DNA of 64,000 nucleotides from Deltaproteobacteria bacterium. GTDB taxonomy: Bacteria > Myxococcota_C > UBA6777. The position numbers were made by a program, and so were the translations under genes. Of the stretch, positions 36,257 to 46,034 are shown one piece after another. Location: positions 1 to 64,000 of the forward strand of contig PCBK01000092.1 in the NCBI GenBank assembly GCA_002731275.1, in the 5' to 3' direction. The notes beneath the pieces were generated by a model. That model was not told the origin of the DNA. It worked only from the letters and a program-made list of their open reading frames with translations, and searched no databases. Position 1 is the first letter of the stretch. Every line of letters begins with the position of its first letter.

Positions 36257-37175
36257 AATTGTCAATTTGAAAAAGTACTTTGGGAAGACCAAAGCCGTCG
36301 ATGATATCTCGTTCTCCTTCTCATCGGGACAAATCGTCGGGTTTGTCGGTCCAAACGGGGCAGGAAAGACCACCACTATCAAAATGATGTCGACGCTCAA
36401 CGAGCCAACCTCTGGCGATATCTTTTACGATGGTGTCTCCGTCGTCGAAGAACCCGAAAAGGTCCGTAAACTTATCGGCTACATGCCCGACTCACTGCCC
36501 ACCCATAACGATATCGATGTCCATGAATACCTCGACTTCTTCGCAAGGGCTTACGGCATCCAAGGGAAACAACGTGCTCTTGTCGTTGAACAGGTCGAAG
36601 AATTCACCAATCTCAAAGGGATCAGAGATAAACTCTTAAAAACCCTCTCCAAAGGGATGAAGCAACGTGTGAGCCTCGCCCGCGCGCTCCTGCACGACCC
36701 TAGCATCTTGATCATGGACGAACCTGCAGCAGGACTTGATCCACGCGCACGTATCGAGCTCCGAGAGCTGCTCAAGATCCTCGCAGACCAGGGAAAAGCG
36801 ATCTTTCTCAGCTCCCACATCCTCACAGAGCTCGCCGAGATTTGCGATACAGCTGTCATCATCGAACAAGGTCGGCTGCTCTCGGCGGACTCACTTGAGA
36901 CTCTCTCGGAGAACAAACAACAACATACAACGCTGCTCATTCGCTCGATGCACTCACCTGAAGGACTCCACACGATGCTGCTCCAACAACCTCATGTCGA
37001 AGATGTGAAGATACAAGGAAAACACGTCGCAGTTCGCGTGGATGGCGGAGATGAAGTCTGTCACCAGCTCTTGCGCAGCATGCTCGCCAACGATATCCCG
37101 ATCGTCGAGTTCCAACAACAGCGCAGCAATCTCGAAGAGATCTTCATGAATATGACAAAAGGAGAGGTCCAGTGA
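36246..37175 (+). CDS. ABC transporter ATP-binding protein
   Basis: The 309-residue ATPase has Walker A 'GPNGAGKT' (35-42), signature 'LSKGMKQR' (134-141), Walker B 'ILIMDEP' (154-160) and the H-loop region 'SSHILTEL'. The C-terminal domain is of the GldA/CcmA drug-exporter type. It works with the permease gene that overlaps its stop by four bases (GTGA). Close parallels are ABC pairs in gliding and Bat-like operons of Bacteroidetes and Planctomycetes; the exported substrate is unknown. Confidence 0.9.
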   Translation: MDVEIVNLKKYFGKTKAVDDISFSFSSGQIVGFVGPNGAGKTTTIKMMSTLNEPTSGDIFYDGVSVVEEPEKVRKLIGYMPDSLPTHNDIDVHEYLDFFARAYGIQGKQRALVVEQVEEFTNLKGIRDKLLKTLSKGMKQRVSLARALLHDPSILIMDEPAAGLDPRARIELRELLKILADQGKAIFLSSHILTELAEICDTAVIIEQGRLLSADSLETLSENKQQHTTLLIRSMHSPEGLHTMLLQQPHVEDVKIQGKHVAVRVDGGDEVCHQLLRSMLANDIPIVEFQQQRSNLEEIFMNMTKGEVQ

Positions 37176-38770
37176 GCGTACTGCAAGCATTTCAGGGCTG
37201 GGTGGATGATCACATCAACCCCATCGTGATCAAAGAATTGCGTCAGGCAGTGAGAGGTCGCTTTCTTTCGGGCGTGTTGATTTTGTTCCTTCTCATCCAG
37301 ATCGTCACACTCGGCGTAACGCTTGTCTCGTTTTCCTTTTCGCACAACACAAACTTCACAGAAGGCCGAGATTACTTCTCCGCGCTCCTGTTCATCTTGC
37401 TCGGGACGTGTTTGCTGTTTATCCCTGCCTACACAGGTTTTCGTATGGGCTCAGAGCGTACGGATCATCGCGCTGACTTGCTCTTCATCACGACGCTCTC
37501 ACCGAGAGCCGTGATCACAGGAAAGCTCACCTCTTCGCTGCTACTGGTTTTACTTGTGTACAGCGCAGCCTTTCCATTTATGACCATCTCCTTTCTTTTG
37601 CGTGGGATTGACCTACCCACGATCTTCTCGATGGCGTCGTTCTCATTCCTCTCGATTTTACTAGCCGTGCAGTGGGCGATCTTTTTGGGCTCCCTCCCCC
37701 TCAATCGCGCCGCGCGGCTCGGTGCAAACATTTTCATCCTTGGCTCTTCGGGGATGATCTTCATCTCGACGCTCACGACGAGTTTCTCGATGATGTACTT
37801 TGGTATAGGTTCCTATTGGAGGAGTTGGCAATTTTGGCTCCCAGCCATCTCGACCATGCTTATCACTTTGATGATCGTAGGGTTACTCTTTGCGCTCTCC
37901 ATCACAGCGCTCACTCCCTCAACCGCCAACAGAGCTTATCCGATCCGCGTCTTCTCGACCATCTCATACGTGCTCACAGCTGCTTTCACGATCACGAGCT
38001 CATTCCTCTTGAATGACATGCTCCCTGTCGCGGCGTGGGGAGTGAGTATGTCGATGCTCCTCTTTATCAGCGCCTTCGTCAGTGTAAGTGAGCGTAAGAA
38101 GCACACACATCGAGTCCTTCGTACCATCCCCCAAAGTCCACTCAAACGAACCTTTGCGTTCCTCTTTTACAGTGGCAGCGCTGGTGGCTTGTCCTGGACC
38201 CTCTGCCTTTACCTACTCACAGCAGGAATGATGGGGCTCACTCTCAAAATGATGCCTTATGCCAAAAACCACTCTGACGCAGAAACGCTCATCTTAGTTT
38301 GTATCGGTCTTGCCGGCTTCGCGTTTGCCTATGGACTCACAGGGCAGGTGCTCAAAAAGATGCTCTTTCCCAAACTCAGAGAACATCTAACGTGGTTGTT
38401 GGCATTGCTCGTCGCGGTCATCGCGCTTGTGATTCCCCCGATCGTCGGACTTCTCCTTGGCTTCATCAAACAAGCCGACGGCTATCTCTTTTTGATGACC
38501 CCCTTTATCTTCTTTGAAAAGAAATACGTCGCCGCAGGCGCGATTGCAGGAGGAATCTGGGGTACACTAGCGATCTTCTGGAGTCTCCCCGGCTGGCTCA
38601 AGCAATTTCGCTCCTTCAAACGCTCAGAGAAAGTGTCGACACCCCCCAAAAAAGTCGTCTCACAAGAACAAGCACAGGCGCCTGAGACGGCAGAGGACGC
38701 ACAAGTAGAGAGTGGAGAAGAGTCGGAGAAACCTTCGGAGAAGGAAAGTGAGCAGGTCGATGGAGAATGA
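37172..38770 (+). CDS. ABC-2-type transporter permease
   Basis: The 532-residue protein has about twelve hydrophobic segments. The opening 'NPIVIKELRQAVRGRFLSG' is characteristic of ABC-2 permeases that begin with 'NPI..KEL...R'. The C-terminal 45 residues are a Glu-rich cytoplasmic tail. It pairs with the ATPase upstream (GTGA overlap) and overlaps the DUF58 gene by 11 bases. No substrate motif is visible. Confidence 0.88.
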   Translation: MSVLQAFQGWVDDHINPIVIKELRQAVRGRFLSGVLILFLLIQIVTLGVTLVSFSFSHNTNFTEGRDYFSALLFILLGTCLLFIPAYTGFRMGSERTDHRADLLFITTLSPRAVITGKLTSSLLLVLLVYSAAFPFMTISFLLRGIDLPTIFSMASFSFLSILLAVQWAIFLGSLPLNRAARLGANIFILGSSGMIFISTLTTSFSMMYFGIGSYWRSWQFWLPAISTMLITLMIVGLLFALSITALTPSTANRAYPIRVFSTISYVLTAAFTITSSFLLNDMLPVAAWGVSMSMLLFISAFVSVSERKKHTHRVLRTIPQSPLKRTFAFLFYSGSAGGLSWTLCLYLLTAGMMGLTLKMMPYAKNHSDAETLILVCIGLAGFAFAYGLTGQVLKKMLFPKLREHLTWLLALLVAVIALVIPPIVGLLLGFIKQADGYLFLMTPFIFFEKKYVAAGAIAGGIWGTLAIFWSLPGWLKQFRSFKRSEKVSTPPKKVVSQEQAQAPETAEDAQVESGEESEKPSEKESEQVDGE

Positions 38771-39632
38771 TATCCTCGCGGCCCTGCAAAAGGGTGAACA
38801 GATCGGCTCGCGGTACAAACTCGTCACACCACAGACACCACCACGTGGGCTCTCAGGCTCACATATCAGTCAACACGCCGGCTCTTCCCTGGAGTTCCGC
38901 GAACACAGAGAGTACCAACCTGGCGATGACTTAAGGCGGATCGATTGGGGGGTCTACGCGAGAAGTGACAAACTCAGCGTCAAACTTTACCAAAAAGAAG
39001 TCCACCCACACCTCGATCTTATCGTCGATACATCCCTCTCAATGGCACTAGAGGGGACAGCCAAAGCAGAAGCCACCGCCGGCCTCGCAGCCGTCCTCGC
39101 GACGGCTGCGAGCAACGCCGGCTACTCGTGCAAAAGCTGGTGGACAGGAGAAGGATGCCACCCCATCCTCAACGGCTCGGCGCGCCCCTCCTCATGGGAT
39201 GGCTTCTCCTTCGATCAAACGATATCGCCCCACGAAGCGTTCGCGAAACGTCCGCCAACTCTTCGTCCTCACGGAGTTCGCGTCTTTGTCAGCGATTTGC
39301 TCTGGATGGGCGATCCGATGACCATGCTCGGCTACCTATCCCACAAAGCGACGAGAGTCCTCATCTTACAAGTCCTCGCGAAACAAGATGTCGATCCACC
39401 CACTTCTGGACAGCTACGCCTTGTCGACAGCGAGACCGGCGAAGAGCGCGAAATTTATATCGACGCAACAATCCGTCGACAATATCTCGAAGGATTTCAC
39501 AGGCACCTCGACAACTGGCACCGCGCAAGTCGTCAGGTCGGCGCGATCATGCAGACGATCGTCGCCGAACCCTTTGTCGAACACTGGCAGCTAGATGAAC
39601 TCGTAGCCACGGAGACCTTGGCATACCAATGA
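38760..39632 (+). CDS. DUF58 domain protein
   Basis: The 290-residue protein carries the DUF58 hallmark 'YQPGDDLRRIDWGVYARSDKL' split around residue 60, followed by a von Willebrand A-like stretch 'DLIVDTSLSM' (DxSxS metal-binding pattern). DUF58 proteins nearly always sit beside MoxR ATPases. ATG 38760 lies inside the end of the permease gene, with AAGGAAA 12 bases upstream; GTG 38748 is an alternative. Its stop overlaps the next start as ATGA. Confidence 0.9.
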   Translation: MENDILAALQKGEQIGSRYKLVTPQTPPRGLSGSHISQHAGSSLEFREHREYQPGDDLRRIDWGVYARSDKLSVKLYQKEVHPHLDLIVDTSLSMALEGTAKAEATAGLAAVLATAASNAGYSCKSWWTGEGCHPILNGSARPSSWDGFSFDQTISPHEAFAKRPPTLRPHGVRVFVSDLLWMGDPMTMLGYLSHKATRVLILQVLAKQDVDPPTSGQLRLVDSETGEEREIYIDATIRRQYLEGFHRHLDNWHRASRQVGAIMQTIVAEPFVEHWQLDELVATETLAYQ

Positions 39633-41410
39633 TCCAACTACTCGCGAACCCAATCGCCCTGCTCGGCCTGCTCTCACTGCCCGCGTTGGTGACCATCTAC
39701 TGGCTTCAACAACGGTACCGAAAGAGAAAGGTCGTCTCCTCGCTCGCATTATGGGGTTTTGCAGCCAAATCAAAAGACGGCGGCGTGCGTCTACAACGCA
39801 TCCATACGCCCTTGCTCTTCTTTTTGGAGCTGCTCATATTGCTCTGTCTCGTGATCGCCGCGGCCGGACCACGCTGGCCACTTTGGCAACAACGTGCGCC
39901 CCTGTTTGTCGTACTGGATGATTCCTATTCGATGAGAGCCAACGCGCCAACATCTCCACAAGCTCGTGCCAAAAAGAAACTCTTCTCCCTCACACGAGGC
40001 GAACAATACCCTTATATTCGCCTGATCAAAGCGGGCCCCACACCGACATTGCTCGGAGGTTTCCTGCGTACACGACGTGACCTCATCCAAGCGTTGAAAC
40101 GATGGGATTGTCAGGCATCACAGAGCGCTCTCTCGCAAGCGACGATACTCGCTCGACAGCTCGGCGGACAACATGCTCGCGTCCTCGTCCTGACGGACAA
40201 AGCCCCTCAGCACAAAACACGTATGAGGCGTGTACAATGGATGGCCTTTGGCACACCACAGGCCAATCTCGCCATCACAGAAGCCACACGCTCAACACAC
40301 GTCGATCAAGATCGCGTCCTGCTCACTGTCAGCAACCTCTCCAAGACCAAACAAAGCACGACATTGACACTCTCAGACAAGGGCTCAAAGCGAACACTTA
40401 AACGCTTTACCTTGCGTCTGCAAGCCGGAAAAAGTCAGCGCTTGAGCATCACGCTCCCCAGTGGAATCAAAGAACTCACCGCGCAATTACAAGACGATGC
40501 GCTGACCTTCGACAACCGCGTCATCCTCCTCCCAGACAAAACCCCTCCTCTGCGCGTGAAGCTCTCTATCACACAGCCGACACTTCAAGGCTTGTTCAAG
40601 AGAGGGCTTCGCTCTACACAGCAAGTCCAATTTGTCTCCAAAGGCGAAGAGCTCCTGATCACAGACCAGCAAGGCTCAACAGCAGAACAAAAGCGACCTG
40701 ACCTGTGGCGACTACAGCTCTACCATCGCGCTCCTTCAAAGCCATATATCGGTCCCTATGTGACCAATCGCTCGCACCCACTCACCCAAGGACTTGCGCT
40801 CAAAGGCGTCCTCTGGTCTGCCCCAGCAGAACCCAAGCTGCAAGGACTCCCCATCCTCATGGTCGGTGAGCAACCTCTGCTCACAACCCAACCTGATGGC
40901 GAAGCTGGTCGACTCTTGGAGCTGACAATAGACGCGCAGCGCTCGACGCTACAAAAGACCCCGAACTGGCCCATCCTGTTGTGGAACATCATCAAAGAAC
41001 GTATTCATAAACGACCGGGGGTCCGAAACAAACATGTCCACCTTCACAGTAAAGTCACGATCCAAGTCCCCGAGACCATACGACAGGTGAGCCTGACATC
41101 CCCCTCTGGGAAGCGCTCCACGCACATGGCCGCCGAAAACAAGATGTACATCCAGGCCGACGAACCAGGTGTCTATCGTGTCCAGCTCGCCAATGTGATC
41201 GACACATTTGTCGTCAACCCGCTCTCCTATACAGAATCGAAGCTCACAGAGCAGATCACAAAACGTTGGGGAGATTGGGCCCGAGATGCAGAAGCAAAGC
41301 GCGAACACCACGACGTCACCTGGTTGTTTTTGCTGCTCGCCCTGGTTGGCATCGCGTTACACACCTTCTTTAGCCGCAGACAACCGAAGACGGAGGGCGC
41401 ACACTCATGA
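39629..41410 (+). CDS. BatA-like membrane protein with von Willebrand A domain
   Basis: The 593-residue protein opens with two hydrophobic helices around a basic loop (residues 5-25 and 57-80), the BatA N-terminal arrangement. A von Willebrand A domain with 'VVLDDSYSM' (MIDAS DxSxS) follows, then a large beta-rich extracytoplasmic region, and a last helix near 570-585. It should face the periplasm and assemble with the MoxR/DUF58 pair. Starts and stops overlap neighbours as ATGA at both ends. Confidence 0.85.
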   Translation: MIQLLANPIALLGLLSLPALVTIYWLQQRYRKRKVVSSLALWGFAAKSKDGGVRLQRIHTPLLFFLELLILLCLVIAAAGPRWPLWQQRAPLFVVLDDSYSMRANAPTSPQARAKKKLFSLTRGEQYPYIRLIKAGPTPTLLGGFLRTRRDLIQALKRWDCQASQSALSQATILARQLGGQHARVLVLTDKAPQHKTRMRRVQWMAFGTPQANLAITEATRSTHVDQDRVLLTVSNLSKTKQSTTLTLSDKGSKRTLKRFTLRLQAGKSQRLSITLPSGIKELTAQLQDDALTFDNRVILLPDKTPPLRVKLSITQPTLQGLFKRGLRSTQQVQFVSKGEELLITDQQGSTAEQKRPDLWRLQLYHRAPSKPYIGPYVTNRSHPLTQGLALKGVLWSAPAEPKLQGLPILMVGEQPLLTTQPDGEAGRLLELTIDAQRSTLQKTPNWPILLWNIIKERIHKRPGVRNKHVHLHSKVTIQVPETIRQVSLTSPSGKRSTHMAAENKMYIQADEPGVYRVQLANVIDTFVVNPLSYTESKLTEQITKRWGDWARDAEAKREHHDVTWLFLLLALVGIALHTFFSRRQPKTEGAHS

Positions 41411-44181
41411 GTCTCACGCATCCCATCTGGCTGCTCCTTCTCATCCCGATGCTCGCGACATGTTGGGCGTGGCCACTCCCTAACAAGACACTCCTCAGCT
41501 TGCGGGTCATGAGCCTTCTGCTCATCGTCCTCGCGCTCAGTGGATTCGCGCTGACACTTAACAGCCGTGCTGGAACCATCGTCGTCGTCGCAGATAGAAG
41601 TGATTCGATGCCTTCAGACAGCAAGGCCCACCAAAAAGAAATCATCGAAGCACTACAAAAGAGCATGGGCCCCAACGATCGCCTCGCGGTGGTGTCCTTT
41701 GGGCGCCATCCAGCTCTCGAACAAACACCACGAACAGGTCAATTTTCGGGTTTTGTCAGCCGCGTTCCAAAAGATGGTTCAGATCTCGCCGGTGCGATCG
41801 ACATGGGACTCTCACTCATCCCACTCGAACATCCAGGTCGACTGCTCTTGCTCACGGACGGCAAATGGACGGGCAAACATCCCTTCAGTCTCGCTGCGAA
41901 GGCCTCCTCACGTGCGCTCCCAATTGATTATCAGACGATGAAACGCTCCAACGCAGGCGATACAGCCATCATGCGTGTTGACGCCCCCAAACAGGTGCAA
42001 CCAGGTGAGTCTTTCATCTTCACCTCATGGCTCTACGCACCGATCAAACAAAAAGTGACGTACACCCTTTCAAGAGGAAATACAGTCATCGCCCAGGGGA
42101 CACGACTGCTAAAAAGTGGCTCCAACCGCTTGCTCTTTCGCGATAAATCATCGATAACAGGGATGCACAATTACACCCTGCGTATCAAACCCTCTGGCAA
42201 AGATCCTGTCCCGGAAAACAACAGCGCCGAATTTATCGTCAGCGTACAAGGGAACAAACCCATCCTACACGTCGGCCCTCACAAGATGTCCGGGCTGCCT
42301 CTCCTCCTGCAAAAAGCCAACATGAAGGTGACCTCGCTCGCACCAAATGAGGTCAACTGGTCCCTCTCAGGGCTCTCTTCATTCTCCTCCGTGATCCTGG
42401 AGAACGTGCCTGCCAACAAGATTGGTCGTGCGGGGATGGAACATCTCGCCGCGTGGGTCAAAAACACAGGCGCAGGGCTGATGATGACAGGAGGTCGCTC
42501 GTCATACGGTCCGGGTGGTTATTACCGCTCTCCACTGGAACCTGTCCTGCCAGTCTCCATGGAGCTGCGAAAAGAACACAGAAAGCTCTCCCTCGCGATC
42601 GTCGTGGCCCTCGACCGTTCGTGCAGTATGGGTGCAGTAACGTCTACAGGCGAGACCAAGATGCAGCTCGCAAATATCGCCGCTGCACAATCCGTTCAAA
42701 TGCTCAGCGCAATCGACGAGTTTGGTGCTATCGCCGTAGACAGTGCACCACACACAATCGTCTCACTGATGCCCGTCAAAGACAAGGCCGCCATACGCTC
42801 AAGGCTCCTGTCTATCGGTTCGAGTGGTGGTGGTATTTATGTATACGAAGCGCTCAAGCGCAGCGTTGACATGCTGCGAGGCGCACGCGCCAAAACCAAG
42901 CACATCATTTTATTTGCGGACACTGCGGACGCAGAGCAGCCAGGCAAGTACAAAACGCTGCTCAAGGAGTGCGAAACGCTTGGCATTACCGTCACGGTGA
43001 TTGGCCTCGGGGACAAAATGGACAAAGATGTCCCCTTCCTCACAGATGTCGCCAAACGCGGGAAAGGACGACTGCTCATCACCAACAGAGCTGACGATCT
43101 TCCACGGCTGTTTGCCCAAGACACCTTTATCGTCGCACGTAGCGCGTTTCTCGACGAGATCACCAAAGTACAGTGGGGCGCAGGACTTCATCAGATCACA
43201 CAGCTCACCTTCGCACAACCGCCCCCTATCGGAGGTTACAACCTTTGCTACCAACGCCCCAAAGCCAGCCTCGTGAGCCAAACGGTCGATGAGTACAACG
43301 CTCCTTTTGTCTCCTCATGGCAGGTCGGCTTAGGACGCGCTGTCGCTTACACAGGCGAGATCGATGGAAAGTACACAGGACCATTCGCGAAGTGGGACAA
43401 GCTCGGCTCCTTTGTGACAAGTCTTACTCGTTGGGTCGCAGGTGGTCGAGACAATCTGCCAAACAACATGATGCTCCAACAAAGCCTGAAGAATGGCGTC
43501 CACAAAGTCACACTTTTCCTCGATCCAGAGCGCAAAGGAAACCCCTTTCAAAAGCGTCCTCGCGTTCGGTTTTTGCAAGGTCGCCTTGGCAGCTCTCCTC
43601 AAGTCCATACGATGCAATTGCGTTGGGAGACACCCGATCAACTCAGCGCATCGCTCGCAGTCAGTGGCGATCAAGTCTCCATGGCGACGGTCAAACTCGA
43701 ACGCCGTCGCCCCTATACGCTCGCTCCAGTCAGGCTGATGTACTCACCTGAATACAACCCACAGTCGATCACACGCAAAAGAGACGTCCAACAACGCCTC
43801 GCCAACGTCACGGGAGGCAAAGAACGGTTGGAGGTCTCCAACATGTGGAAAGACATTCCCAAAAACCCACGAAAATGGCCACTGACCCCATGGCTACTGT
43901 CTGCTGCGATGATGTTGTTGTTATTTGAGATCCTCGAACGCCGCTCTAGCCTGCTCTCAAGTCGATGGCCGAGCAGGCAAAAGACACAAGATGGGTCAGT
44001 GATGACCGTCCCCACGACGGCCAAACACCCGATCACACAAAGAGGTGATGCCTCAACGTCTGTGACAAAAGAATCAACCCCCCAAGAGGAGGCCACGCCA
44101 CAGATCACAAGCGCACTTCAACAAGCATCGAAAAGAGCACGACACCGAACGAACCGAGACGACACCTCCAAGGACGATTAA
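41407..44181 (+). CDS. Large membrane protein with two von Willebrand A-type domains
   Basis: The 924-residue protein has two N-terminal helices (about 8-50), a first vWA-type domain with 'VADRSDSM' (residues 58-65) and a second with 'VALDRSCSMG' (about 398-407), both with DxSxS metal sites. Between them is a glutamine-amidotransferase-like region ('AAWVKNTGAGLMMTGG'), as in some BatA/YegL-type proteins. A transmembrane helix lies near residue 830, then a Thr/Gln-rich tail. It closes the eight-gene operon. Function is unknown. It begins within an ATGA overlap with the previous stop. Confidence 0.87.
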   Translation: MSLTHPIWLLLLIPMLATCWAWPLPNKTLLSLRVMSLLLIVLALSGFALTLNSRAGTIVVVADRSDSMPSDSKAHQKEIIEALQKSMGPNDRLAVVSFGRHPALEQTPRTGQFSGFVSRVPKDGSDLAGAIDMGLSLIPLEHPGRLLLLTDGKWTGKHPFSLAAKASSRALPIDYQTMKRSNAGDTAIMRVDAPKQVQPGESFIFTSWLYAPIKQKVTYTLSRGNTVIAQGTRLLKSGSNRLLFRDKSSITGMHNYTLRIKPSGKDPVPENNSAEFIVSVQGNKPILHVGPHKMSGLPLLLQKANMKVTSLAPNEVNWSLSGLSSFSSVILENVPANKIGRAGMEHLAAWVKNTGAGLMMTGGRSSYGPGGYYRSPLEPVLPVSMELRKEHRKLSLAIVVALDRSCSMGAVTSTGETKMQLANIAAAQSVQMLSAIDEFGAIAVDSAPHTIVSLMPVKDKAAIRSRLLSIGSSGGGIYVYEALKRSVDMLRGARAKTKHIILFADTADAEQPGKYKTLLKECETLGITVTVIGLGDKMDKDVPFLTDVAKRGKGRLLITNRADDLPRLFAQDTFIVARSAFLDEITKVQWGAGLHQITQLTFAQPPPIGGYNLCYQRPKASLVSQTVDEYNAPFVSSWQVGLGRAVAYTGEIDGKYTGPFAKWDKLGSFVTSLTRWVAGGRDNLPNNMMLQQSLKNGVHKVTLFLDPERKGNPFQKRPRVRFLQGRLGSSPQVHTMQLRWETPDQLSASLAVSGDQVSMATVKLERRRPYTLAPVRLMYSPEYNPQSITRKRDVQQRLANVTGGKERLEVSNMWKDIPKNPRKWPLTPWLLSAAMMLLLFEILERRSSLLSSRWPSRQKTQDGSVMTVPTTAKHPITQRGDASTSVTKESTPQEEATPQITSALQQASKRARHRTNRDDTSKDD

Positions 44182-44236
44182 GTTCTCCCCCTCCAGACTC
44201 CATTCATTACATGATATCATTTTGAGACTTCATCTT

Positions 44237-44253
44237 GACTTGCGATGCAAGTC
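44237..44253 (+). other. Short perfect hairpin after the eight-gene operon
   Basis: GACTTGC-GAT-GCAAGTC forms a perfect 7-bp stem 56 bases after the vWA stop. There is no T-run, so it is at best a Rho-assisted terminator or an RNA-stabilising hairpin. Confidence 0.45.
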
Positions 44254-44277
44254 CGAGTAATCTTCCAGACGAAAAAA

Positions 44278-44348
44278 GGCGGCCATGACAGGCAAAAGTG
44301 CACACAAACGCCTATTTTAACAATAGTTTTCCTGTCAAAAAAACCGCC
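44278..44348 (+). promoter_or_regulatory. Structured leader upstream of nqrA
   Basis: Three nested helices can form. GGCGG (44278-44282) pairs with CCGCC (44344-44348). GACAGG-c-AAAA (44287-44297) pairs with TTTT-CCTGTC (44327-44336), leaving C44293 bulged. CTATT (44312-44316) pairs with AATAG (44322-44326). The element ends about 58 bases before the nqrA ATG. Such a compact multi-helix leader before a sodium-pump operon could be a cis-acting regulator, but I cannot match it to a known riboswitch consensus by eye. Confidence 0.4.
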
Positions 44349-44406
44349 AAATGTTGTGTGAATATTTTTCCTTTTCGCGAATCAACACATCTCCAGTGAG
44401 GGATAC

Positions 44407-45789
44407 ATGGCATTCCACCGAATCACAAAAGGATTGGATCTTCCCATCAAAGGGAAACCAGCCCAGGAAATATCAAAATCTTCCTCCGTCTCCCACGTCG
44501 CCCTCTTGGGTAGCGATTACCCAACGATGAAACCCCGTATGCACGCCAACGAAGGCGATGAGGTCAAACGCGGACAGCTGTTGTTTGAAGACAGAAAAAG
44601 CGAAGGTGTCCACTTTACGGCACCGGGAGCAGGTAAAATTGTCGCGATCAACAGAGGTGAAAAGCGACGCTTTTTGTCTCTCGTCATCGAGCTTAACGAG
44701 AACGAAAAGAAAGGCAAACTCAAAGACGCAGATTGCCAAACCTTCGAACACTATAAGAAGGATATGTTGAAGAAGCTCGACGGCGAAAAAGCGCGCGCGC
44801 TGCTCTCCGAGTCCGGTCTATGGACAGCTCTTCGCACACGCCCCTTCAGCCGTGTTCCCGCGACTGATTCTCAGTGCCACTCCATCTTTGTCACCGCGAT
44901 TGACACCAACCCCCTCGCACCTTCCGTCGAAACCGTGATCAAAGGCCAAGAGAAAGCCTTTGAAAACGGAATGAAGGTCCTCTCCACGCTCACAGAAGGC
45001 AAAATCTTCTTGTGTGTCGGAGAGAAGTGGGAAACAGAGATCAAAGACATCGACAGAGTCCAAAAAGAGGTCTTCATCGGGCCACACCCCGCAGGCCTCG
45101 TCGGAACCCACATCCACGTACTCGCGCCAGCGAGCCGCAAGCGGACTGTCTGGCATATCGGATACCAGGATGTTATCTCCATTGGACACCTGTTCACAAC
45201 AGGTCAACTCCACGTCGATCGCGTCGTCGCCGTGGGTGGTCCAGCGTGTAAAGAGCCCACGCTCCTGAAAACGCGCGTAGGTGCGTCTTCACAAGAGCTG
45301 CTCAAAGACAAAATCGACGAAGAGAAAGAAGTTCGTATCGTCTCTGGCTCCGTCCTTCACGGAAGCAATGCGACGGACGACGTCCTTGGATTCCTCGGTC
45401 GCTACGATCAACAATTCTCCCTCCTCGAAGAAGGCCGTACAAGAGAGTTTATGGGCTGGATGAAACCGGGTGTTGGGAAGTTTTCGACGATCAAAGCCTT
45501 CCTCTCCTCTTGGTTGCCCAAAAAAGACTACGCATTTACAACAACAACCAACGGTTCACACCGCGCGATGGTACCTATTGGTATGTTTGAGCGTGTGATG
45601 CCTTTGGACATCATGCCGACCTTCTTGCTGCGTTCACTGCTCGTCACAGACCTTGAGCGTGCCGAGCAGCTCGGATGCCTAGAACTTCACGAGGAAGATC
45701 TTGCCTTGTGTGCGTTCGTCAGCCCCGGTAAAGAAGACTACGGAAAAGCCCTTCGCAAGGTGCTCACAGAGATCTGGCAAGAGGGATAA
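44407..45789 (+). CDS. nqrA: Na+-translocating NADH-quinone reductase subunit A
   Basis: NqrA is the peripheral, cytoplasmic-side subunit of the six-subunit Na+-NQR complex. It is implicated in ubiquinone binding. The 460-residue product shows the family opening 'ITKGLDLPIKGKP' and a Gly-rich block near 'GAGKIVAINRGEKRRFLS', which resembles a lipoyl-like fold. Length is normal. GAGGG lies seven bases before the ATG. It is the first gene of nqrABCDEF-apbE-nqrM but is separated from nqrB by 245 bases, unlike the tight spacing of nqrB to nqrE. Confidence 0.96.
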   Translation: MAFHRITKGLDLPIKGKPAQEISKSSSVSHVALLGSDYPTMKPRMHANEGDEVKRGQLLFEDRKSEGVHFTAPGAGKIVAINRGEKRRFLSLVIELNENEKKGKLKDADCQTFEHYKKDMLKKLDGEKARALLSESGLWTALRTRPFSRVPATDSQCHSIFVTAIDTNPLAPSVETVIKGQEKAFENGMKVLSTLTEGKIFLCVGEKWETEIKDIDRVQKEVFIGPHPAGLVGTHIHVLAPASRKRTVWHIGYQDVISIGHLFTTGQLHVDRVVAVGGPACKEPTLLKTRVGASSQELLKDKIDEEKEVRIVSGSVLHGSNATDDVLGFLGRYDQQFSLLEEGRTREFMGWMKPGVGKFSTIKAFLSSWLPKKDYAFTTTTNGSHRAMVPIGMFERVMPLDIMPTFLLRSLLVTDLERAEQLGCLELHEEDLALCAFVSPGKEDYGKALRKVLTEIWQEG

Positions 45790-46034
45790 CCCGTTTGCAT
45801 TGTGCCTACGCGCTCGATTGGAGCGCACAGGATGGCACAACCGGGTTTCCACGATTGAGACAGGATCTCTCCGACTGGCTCCCTCATCTTAGAGGTGAGC
45901 GGAAAACTGAATGATACGTTCTGTTCTTGACTTACTTCTCAAAAGAGAAGCGTACATCGGGGATAGACGCCACCGCAGGTCAGCGAGCATCGAGTGATGG
46001 CTGATTTGTTTTTGCAAGATTGGAGACTTGTTTG
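45788..46034 (+). promoter_or_regulatory. Structured intercistronic region between nqrA and nqrB
   Basis: A three-helix nested structure starts at the nqrA stop. AACCCG (45788-45793) pairs with CGGGTT (45842-45847), TTGTGCC (45800-45806) with GGCACAA (45834-45840), and GCGCTC (45810-45815) with GAGCGC (45821-45826). A second hairpin CTTCTC-AAAA-GAGAAG lies at 45935-45950, just after a TTGACT box (45927-45932). It may stabilise or attenuate the transcript, or hold a second promoter for nqrB onward. I see no gene in it. Confidence 0.45.

Noticed and set aside
44278-44348. Firm call of a sodium riboswitch before nqrA
   Set aside because: I cannot match the element to a known consensus by eye, so it is listed only as a structured leader.
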